Position numbers and translations under genes: made by a program
Assembly (NCBI GenBank): GCA_949775045.1
Contig: OX459104.1
Span: 1-64,000, forward strand
Direction of reading: 5' to 3'
DNA length: 64,000 bases
DNA from: Metridium senile
Lineage: Eukaryota > Cnidaria > Anthozoa > Actiniaria > Metridiidae
Shown here: piece by piece, positions 55,926 to 64,000 of the stretch
Numbering within the stretch: the first letter of the stretch is position 1
Layout of the letters: each line of letters begins with the position of its first letter
Notes under the pieces: generated by a model
Seen by the model: only the letters and a program-made list of their open reading frames with translations
Database searches by the model: none
Told to the model about the DNA's origin: nothing

Positions 55926-57158
55926 CCCCCCCCCCCCCCCCTGGTTTCACAACGACACTAATTAGTTACTTTCACTAAAGTTTTTTGAGTGGGGAGGGGG
56001 GGGGGGAGGGGGGGGGGACCAATCAAGGTAAAAAAATATATATATATGTATTGGACGAGGGTAAAAAAAAATTGATTTTCTTTAAAATAGTTTTTATTTA
56101 TACTGTTTTGCAGTTGTATGGAGTTTATTATGTTGTGAACTGCTTGTCTAGGTCTCATCGAGTTTTAGAGTTATTCGACAAAAAACAATTTCGGCCATAT
56201 TTGTTTATCGTTGCCAAGGTAACGCCAATCAAGCTGAAATTGGCATCAATCCAAACTTTCATCAAAGCATTATCACTGGTCCAAAAACCAAGTCTATAAA
56301 TGTAAGTTAAGACTATAAATAAGCCAAATTAAAATGAAAGTTATGATCTGAAGTATACTATCGAAACTGCTAAGCTGTCCACTGTCCACCACAGGGAGAC
56401 CAAATGGGAACATTTCGATTCCGAGTTGGGCTCCCTGTGGTAGATTTATTTAAGCCTTTAAAACAAGACTTTCTTGAAATATTTAGAACTGTCATAGCTA
56501 TAGTATCACAAGTACTGGCCACTTTGTGGGATTAGCATAGAAATTGTGCATTCGCACCTTTGTGAAACGAAAAAAAAAATTATAACTACAAATGCGCAAA
56601 TTTCGGCACAAAATAATACATATCGCCTTTAGCATCCAAATCTCTAAGGTTTTAAAATGCCTTTGATTTGCAAAACGTTCTTTCAACTTCCGTTTGCTAA
56701 CCCCTGTGATATTTGGGGCGCTAGGTTTGCGAGTAGACGTTATCATACATAGTCCCAAACATTGTCGACAAAAGGGTTGTTTCGCCTTTCCACGGGCTTC
56801 TCCTTCTAAAAAGCCACCATAAAAGTGTTTCTTTAGAAATTTTTAACCTTATATAATTAGTCGTACGAATAAATAACAATAGAAATTGGAATTCACACAG
56901 GGAGCCCGAAATTATTTTGTAACCACTAGTGATAAGTGTCACGTGACTGACCAACCCTTTTTCGCAAGGCAAAAGATGTGATAGATTTTGACGGAATGTC
57001 GATACAGTTTGCATCGAGAATTATCGGGATTTTACATTGACTATCGCAGAAGAGCAGGAACTAGAAAGAGAACAAAGCTTATTAGTGCTTCGTTATTTAA
57101 TGTCCATCTATTTTCAATCATTTTACGATACGTAAAAGTTGTATTTTTCTCTTTGCAG

Positions 57159-60100
57159 AATTCGCGTGTTGTTTTTATACCCAAAGAAAATTCACCTGAG
57201 TTTGGACCAAAATCATGGCAATGAACTTCGTTAACTTGACGCCACAGTGTCCATTTCGTGTCGAGGTAAGTAACTACAGATTCGAGCAATGTTGAAGCCG
57301 CTCCAATATTGTTTAATTAACGAAAGAAGAAGAAGAGTGAATTGTCTGATTTCAGGTGTAATCGATGTAGACGAGATATGACCGTCCGGGTGACTAGTAG
57401 TCTTGTTGGTGTCTGACGTTTTGACAATAGCAATATATCCAGAAAACTTAAATATTTAGAAGCCTATAAATGCCAGGAAGTTTAGAGAATGCATAATTTT
57501 TACTTAGATAGCGACATTATTGGTACCACAGTGAGATATTCTTTTGTTTGATATGATAACCATTATTATCGTTGTTGTAGAAAATACGATTAGGTGTATA
57601 GGGTTAAATGATAGGTAATATAATGAAATTTGTAACACCGTAAAAAATGTTGACTTAACTTTACTGACGTTTCGAGCTTTAGCCCTTCGTCGGAGGGCTA
57701 AAGCTCGAAACGTCAGTAAAGTTAAGTCAACATTTTTTACGGTGTTACAAATTTCATTATATTACCTATCATTTATATCAAACACCGACGCAGCCTATAC
57801 TAGTTTATTCGCTAGTTTCCATTTGTATTTCCATTTGACATTATCATGACAATGGTATGATTAATTGATTGATTGATCGATTGATTGGTTGATTTTTTTT
57901 ATCTATCTATTTATCTATTTATTATCTATTTATTAATTCATTCAATAATTCACTCAGTCGTTCATTCATTCATTCGTTCGTTCGTTCCTTCATCCATCCA
58001 TCCATCCATCCATCCATCCATCCATCCATCCATCCATCCATCCATCCATCCATCCATCCATCCATCCATCCATCCATCCATCCATCCATTCATTCACTCA
58101 TTCATTCATTCATTCATTCATTATTTATATATTTATTAATTCATTAATTCATTCAATAATTCACTCAGTCGTTCATTCGTTCGTTCGTTCGTTCGTTCGT
58201 TTCCCCATCCATCCATCCATCCATCCATCCATCCATCCATCCATCCATCCATCCATCCATCCATCCATCCATTCATTCATTCATTCATTCATTCATTCAT
58301 TCATTCATTCATTCATTCATTCGTTCGTTCTTTCATTTATTCATTTATTCATAAATTTGTTTATTGTAGGCATACAGTGACCAAGTCCCAAACTGTGATA
58401 GACTAGTGCTAGAGACTATCTTGGACCCAGATGAAGCGAAACAATCACGACTCGATCTGAAGACATTCAAAACTTGTATCGGAGATATCCTTACAAATCA
58501 AAATGACCGATTGACAGTCATCGCCTTCGCTAGACATAATAATCAGCCAGTCGCTCTTGCAGCATTTAAAAAGCGCGCATATAATGTAGATATGATTGTT
58601 AATCTTCCAGGGCAGACTATTGTAAGTGATGTTCTTCAAACTAGGAGAAAAACCCATTGGGAGGTGGAATACGTTGTCCGCCGTGTGCAGCTTAAATCTC
58701 AGTGTTTGGGTGACATAGTTCTCTCCTGTGGCTTAGAAAAACTGCACCAGTTGTGCCTTTCACAATCACGAGTCACAACAAATGTTTGGTTAATTGTTGC
58801 AAATTCATTTTTAAATAGTTCAGCAATTCGTTTATATTTAGCATGTGGTTTTGCAATGTCAGCCATGTATCATTCAACGTTAATGATGGTTTTGTCTAAT
58901 TTAGATCAAGGTAAGGTTGATAAAGCATGTAGGTCTATGAAAAGACAGTTGGAATCGGTGTTTCTTCTTCCAGGTTTGAAGCTGCTCAGTAATCCTTCAA
59001 CCAGACAAGCTGGGCAACCCATATCTCCTGACCACCAGGTATGTACACCATTTTTCAAAAGGCAACCACTATTAGAAACGGTGTTCACCTAAAATATCTT
59101 TTCAAGATAAATGTTTTGAATAAAAGTTTCTTTTCGCCATTTCAGACGGATGAATCGGTAAGCAGTGATGGCGACAGTGAATCCAGCAGCCAGCCAATAT
59201 CTACTACGCCAAGCTCGACGAGACAGCAGCGAGGAAATACCAGCGACCGCCAAGACACCGAGCACACCAACGATTCGCAAAACCAATCATTGTCTTTTTT
59301 GCAGTTTTTTTCTTTTGCAGAGCACCTCAAGTGGAAGCCTAGCATAATTACACCCATCGAATCTGGAACGAACGAGATGATAAGTAACACTGAAGCAATG
59401 TGGAAAAATTCCAAGGCGATCGACGAAAGACAATCTTTCCTCCAACATCTACAAATGGCAAAGCAAATCGAATTCTACAGCAAACGGATCCACAAGCACA
59501 CTTACGATGCAATTTACGACTTGTGCAATCATGAGGTAGGTCTAAGTATCCAGTATTTGCGCGCCATTTTAAGAGTGTCTTGGTCTGTTTACAGATATCC
59601 AATTCTTGAGCTGTGCAAAATGCCATGGACGGTAGGTATGAAGAAAATCCCAGAAATATCCGCTTGCTTAGACCGCTTGATTGAAAATAATGCGCCCTTT
59701 CCAATCAACATCACCGCAGCGCAAGCAGACCTACATTCTTTTTGTGTTAGACTTTTTCTTAAGTTCCCAGAGAGTTCTTTAGGAGACGGAGACGGCCTTC
59801 CCTACACTACAGTACACTCAGTTCTTGGCATAATGCAAAACGACGTGGAGAACCTCGATGAATCGTACCGCAGTACTTCTTGGTATCGTCGAATAGAAAA
59901 TACCGTCGGAAAAGAGATGAGGACCAGAATTGTTGGCTACGACACACAGGAGGCCCCAAGACCAAGTGACGAGAGAGCTGTGGACACACCTCAACCTTAC
60001 TGGCGAGAAGGAAGAGCGTTCCTCGTGGAAGAACTCAACCGCCTTCGTGGCGATGTACCTCCGGTAAGTGCAGTTCTTTTAGTTGATTGTTTTTCAGTTG

Positions 60101-60411
60101 ACCTGTACGACAGACTACTGATTGACATCAGGGGAATTTATCACTCTAACCAAATGGCATCGGGTAATCCTCAACCAAGCTTGGCTAGATTCGAACTGGC
60201 TCATCGTGCTCTGTCTTCGGGCTACGCTTTCCCGACGCAAACCTTTCTTGTCAACCAAGCTCTTTTGGAGGCATATGGAACAGCAAGAGAACAACGCCGT
60301 GGTATGTTTTCAAATTCAGGACCGATTCACCATCCCAGTGTTTGTAGACAACATCGCTATGAAATGTCAAAGAATCAGACTAGAGCAAGACGTCGACCCT
60401 ACGACGAGTAA
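57159..60411 (+). CDS. GNAT acetyltransferase-like / SNase-like fusion protein, copy C
   Basis: Coding exons 57,215-57,265, 58,370-59,038 and 59,146-60,411, with the same splice sites as copy B; the predicted 661-aa protein is identical where compared. Only the intron 1 microsatellite blocks differ. See copy B for domains and residues. Confidence 0.88.
57606..57774. repeat. 169-bp palindrome with hammerhead-like core, copy 2
   Basis: Identical to 31,998-32,166, in intron 1 of GNAT-SNase copy C. Confidence 0.75.
57859..58348. repeat. Intron 1 tetranucleotide microsatellites, copy 2
   Basis: The first ATCC block is one unit (4 bp) longer and the second one unit shorter than in copy 1, so the overall length is unchanged. 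This is one of the few visible differences between the two 25.6-kb units. Confidence 0.88.
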
Positions 60412-60462
60412 GGTTAAGTATTATCTGCATCTTATTAGTTCCGTATTTTGTTGTTGTTGTTC

Positions 60463-60664
60463 ATCCTCGGGAACCCAGGGGTATTCTTCTGTCGCTCGTT
60501 TCTCGCTTCCACAACATATACCCCCTGGGAACGTAGTCTGTTGGAGCTTGTTCCGGAAGTCAAAATTCAGCTCTGAACAAGCTCCAAAAGACTACGTTCC
60601 CAGGGGTATATGTTGTGGAAGCGAGAAACGAGCGACAGAAGAATACCCCTGGGTTCCCGAGGAT
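60463..60664. mobile_element. 3'-UTR snapback element, copy 2
   Basis: Same as 34,855-35,056: about 90-bp arms, begins 52 bp after the stop of GNAT-SNase copy C. Confidence 0.8.
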
Positions 60665-63131
60665 GGTTGTTGTTATGCAATTAAGACTAATTAGAAGTAG
60701 TGGTGGTCCGATACACCAGTCGCACCACTGTGACCCGTTTATCTGTTTACCGACAGTCGTTGCTCAGTGACATGCTCAGTGACATCAAATAGGAATAAAA
60801 CGCTCCAGTCTGGACTTTCATCTTTGTTCTGTGATAAATTTAAGTGAATTGGGAGTGGTCTTTTTATTTCCAAGGGAACAGGAACGATAATTAAGTGTAG
60901 CTAAGTTGGTTAGTGCGCGAGAAGTCACGAGCTCGATATAGTGGCCTCACATTCGTTTCGACCTCTTTCCAATCAGTGTAGCTTTGAGTAGCTTTAAATA
61001 CCCGTAAAACGGAGCATTGATGGAGAGAGGGGGGAAAAGGCTTTCGGAGCAAGAGGTCACGAGTTGATCCCTAGTGGCCTCTCACTTGTTTCGACTTCTT
61101 TCCAATCAGTGTAGCTTTGAGTAGCTTTAAATACCCGTAAAACGGAGCATTGATGGAGAGAGGGAGAAAAAGGCTTTCGCAGCGAGAGAGGTCACGAGTT
61201 GATCCCTAGTGGCCTCACACTTGTTTCGACTTTTTTTTTTAATCAGTGTAGCTTTGAGTAGCTTTAAATGCCCGTAAAACGGAGCATTGATCGATGGAGA
61301 GAGGGGGGAAAAGAGCGCACCGTCGGCTTCCTGGTAGATATGCATTAAAATGTAAGGGGAAAATGTACGGTTATGTTGAGTGTGTCATTATCAACGATTG
61401 TAACACATAGGCGGGTATCCAAAAGTGAGTCGTGTTTAAGATTAATGCTTTGATAGAGGGGTTTTTCCTCCGGGTCTTCCGGTTTTCCCTCATGCAACAT
61501 TAAAAACCCATGGTCACTTACCGGCATGCTTTGCGTTGTTTTTAGTCTTAAAATTCCTTAGCAGTCAGTCCATATTACGAGAGAACAAACAAAACAAAAC
61601 ACTAAACGATTTAGTGAGAACGTAAATAGATGTCAAAATATCTGATTGGCGATTTTCACGGTCCATGCAATTTAGTCGTTCTTGCGGTGAATGCTGGTAA
61701 GTGACAATGGGTCTTTAAACACATCTTTTATATACATCACAAACAAAATCGTTTTTATTAGTACTCACTCACTCACTTACTTGGTTTGCAATTACAATTT
61801 TCCGCTCAATTTTTTTTATTTGTCAAAGTTATAAATGAACATTAAATGAAAGTAAGAAACTATATTTGTACTGAAGTGAAGGGAAGTAAATAAGTCGAAA
61901 TTTAGCCTGGTTTTTTTTTTTTTGTGCATGGGTTTAAAACGCTATAAAAAAGAACACGTGCAAATCTCACAAAATATTTATTTAATCTGTAAAATAAGTT
62001 GATACACATCGGATTATTATTATTTTTTTCTTGGGATTCTGGCCGTTTTTTAATTTCAAAACTTGACGCAGTCACTCACTGATTTATTCACTTAATACCT
62101 ACATTTTTGCGCACACACAAAAATCCCTTCAGGAGATATCCCTAATAGGAAGGGCTGGTTCGATTCCGGCTGGGGATCTTGTGCGCAAAACACTAACAAA
62201 AAATCATTACCACCACAACATAAAAAAGAAAATATGACTAAGAATACATCGTGTGGAAGCATGATATCTCTTAATAAAATGTAACAATTATTACTAGTTT
62301 GCATGTATCTTCATTTGTGATCCGCGGAGGGGACATTTCCCGTTCATTATAATGTGAATATCTTGATGATGAAAACGTTTTTTTAATGCAAACTTAACAG
62401 TAATTTAACAGCATAGTGTTAATAGTTTTACGCCAATCGCAAGAGTTTTTAACGTTTTTTCAATACACTTTCAAAAAGTACGAACATGGGACTCCGGCCT
62501 GTGACTTTTCTCGAAAACTCGCGCGGTGTCGAAGAGGGTAGTTATTTTTTTTTTGACAAAAAATACAACCTTCTTCGATTTCTTTTCGCGTGCAATCCCG
62601 CACGGCAAACCAACCCCACAGGAAGCCCAACCGCGCGCTCAAATGATAACAAAATATATATTTTTTTAATTATATAGGTGCTCGGTGCTCGGTGCGCGTT
62701 AAAAAAAATTTGAATGGATCTATATTCAAAAAAAAATTCCTCAGCTAGTTGGGCTGCCTGTGTCTTTGACCAGCGGTAATCTCAATATCAAATATGGCCG
62801 CCCCTCGCGACGGTTAGTGTTGTGTTTTTAAAATTACTCAGCGCAAAAAGAAATAGGATATTATGAACACCTGGATTGACACGTATCCTCCCTGATTAAA
62901 GTCTACTTGAAGGAATTCACGAATACCGGTAAGAGTGGAGGAGTGTAAGAGAAGAGATATGGAAAACAAGGTCATAATTGATAAATTTATCTCATATTTA
63001 TATAAACTATATATAAATTATATGTAAATTAATTCTGAAAATCCCTAATTAATAAACTATATTGTATTGTACACGACACCTCTAATATTGCTAGCGCTTG
63101 TTATACGACTTTATAATACTGATTGGTTCAT

Positions 63132-64000
63132 TGACTGACTGACTGACTGACTGACTGAACGCACGCACGCTTGTAATTATAACAGCTATTCTGTTTTTCA
63201 AATGTCAATGACTGACTATAGTTTTTTTACATGCACCGGCCCGTGCTTGCTTGCTAGCTAGCTACAATAATACTGACAATAATTCAATATACTTAATTGA
63301 TCATATAATCATCAAGAAAACACAAGATCTGTATGATCATTGATATCCCCTCCAGGGGCGATTAGAAATTGTGTTTCCTTAAATTGGTAGACCTCTCTTT
63401 TAAATTTGTTTTGCTGATCAATGATTAGGATTATGATGACTGTCATGCATTATTATAAGCAGACTGTCAAACAGCTAGCCTTATATATGTATACCGTCAC
63501 TGGCTGTAACTGGGTTGGGGGTGTACCTTGGTGCTAAACTGGGCAAACGACCCTGCAGATAGAGTGCTAGCTGCTGCTCTTATGTAGTCTACCGTACGTC
63601 CACAAATAATTTCTGACTGACTGACTGACTGACTGAACGCACGCACGCTTGTAATTATAACAGCTATTCTCTTTTTCAAATGTCAATGACTGACTATAGT
63701 TTTTTTACATGCACCGGCCCGTGCTTGCTTGCTAGCTAGCTACAATAATACTGACAATAATTCAATATACTTAATTGATCATATAATCATCAAGAAAACA
63801 CAAGATCTGTATGATCATTGATATCCCCTCCAGGGGCGATTAGAAATTGTGTTTCCTTAAATTGGTAGACCTCTCTTTTAAATTTGTTTTGCTGATCAAT
63901 GATTAGGATTATGATGACTGTCATGCATTATTATAAGCAGACTGTCAAACAGCTAGCCTTATATATGTATACCGTCACTGGCTGTAACTGGGTTGGGGGT
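63132..64000. repeat. 478-bp satellite array of the second unit (runs off the window)
   Basis: Starts at the same point as the array at 37,524. Its first scored variant site (about 63,671) is CTCTTTTTC, whereas the first site of the other array is CTGTTTTTC, so the two arrays are not identical in unit order. Confidence 0.95.

Larger units (their letters stand above)
49556..64000. repeat. 25,608-bp segmental unit, second copy (cut by window end)
   Basis: Repeats 23,948-38,392 at constant offset. Sub-features at +25,608 not listed separately: leader region 54,018-55,648; foldback 50,991-51,135; C/G tracts 55,926-56,017; poly(A) signal about 60,794; SINE-like block 60,898-61,320; TTAA MITE 61,500-61,718; B-box block 62,105-62,190. 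Confidence 0.95.

Overview
This window is eukaryotic nuclear DNA, AT-rich, with GT-AG introns, AATAAA poly(A) signals, tetranucleotide microsatellites, many foldback (MITE-like) repeats, two long satellite arrays and interstitial telomere-type (CCCTAA)n tracts. These traits, and the families found (animal Crypton-like tyrosine recombinases, a LINE RT remnant, a RING finger), fit an invertebrate animal. I cannot name the phylum; a marine invertebrate such as a sponge, cnidarian or mollusc is a guess.

Layout. 1-10,566 ('segment 0'): a GNAT-SNase fusion gene on the minus strand (3549-152), foldbacks, a 73-bp minisatellite, a 414-bp satellite array (about 5.02-9.47 kb), and a conserved 3'-exon-like flank. 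10,567-10,620: telomere-type tract ITS1. 10.6-23.9 kb ('segment 1'): the 3' half of a multi-exon tyrosine recombinase gene (YR-B), a RING gene, MITEs, the end of a small unidentified gene, and finally the promoter and 5' half of YR-B. 23,948-24,018: ITS2. 23,948-49,555 ('segment 2', 25,608 bp): an intact 783-aa tyrosine recombinase (minus strand), a LINE RT remnant, a second GNAT-SNase gene (plus strand), a 3'-UTR snapback, a 478-bp satellite array (about 22.8 copies), the same conserved flank as in segment 0, and ITS3 (49,524-49,626). From ITS3 to the window end the first 14.4 kb of segment 2 is repeated almost base for base at an offset of exactly 25,608 bp.

Main inference. All three telomere-type tracts lie in the same orientation and bound segments that each carry a tyrosine recombinase. 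In segment 1 the recombinase gene is circularly permuted: its 3' exons lie just right of ITS1 and its 5' exons just left of ITS2, and the exons match in phase if the two ITS ends are joined. At the segment 2/segment 2 junction the conserved flank switches to telomeric repeat at a shared CCCT. This resembles large Crypton- or Starship-like elements that use telomere-type repeats as their crossover site and carry a GNAT-nuclease gene and satellites as cargo. Subtelomeric amplification by recombination between telomeric tracts, or an assembly artefact, could give part of the same picture; tests are listed in the findings.
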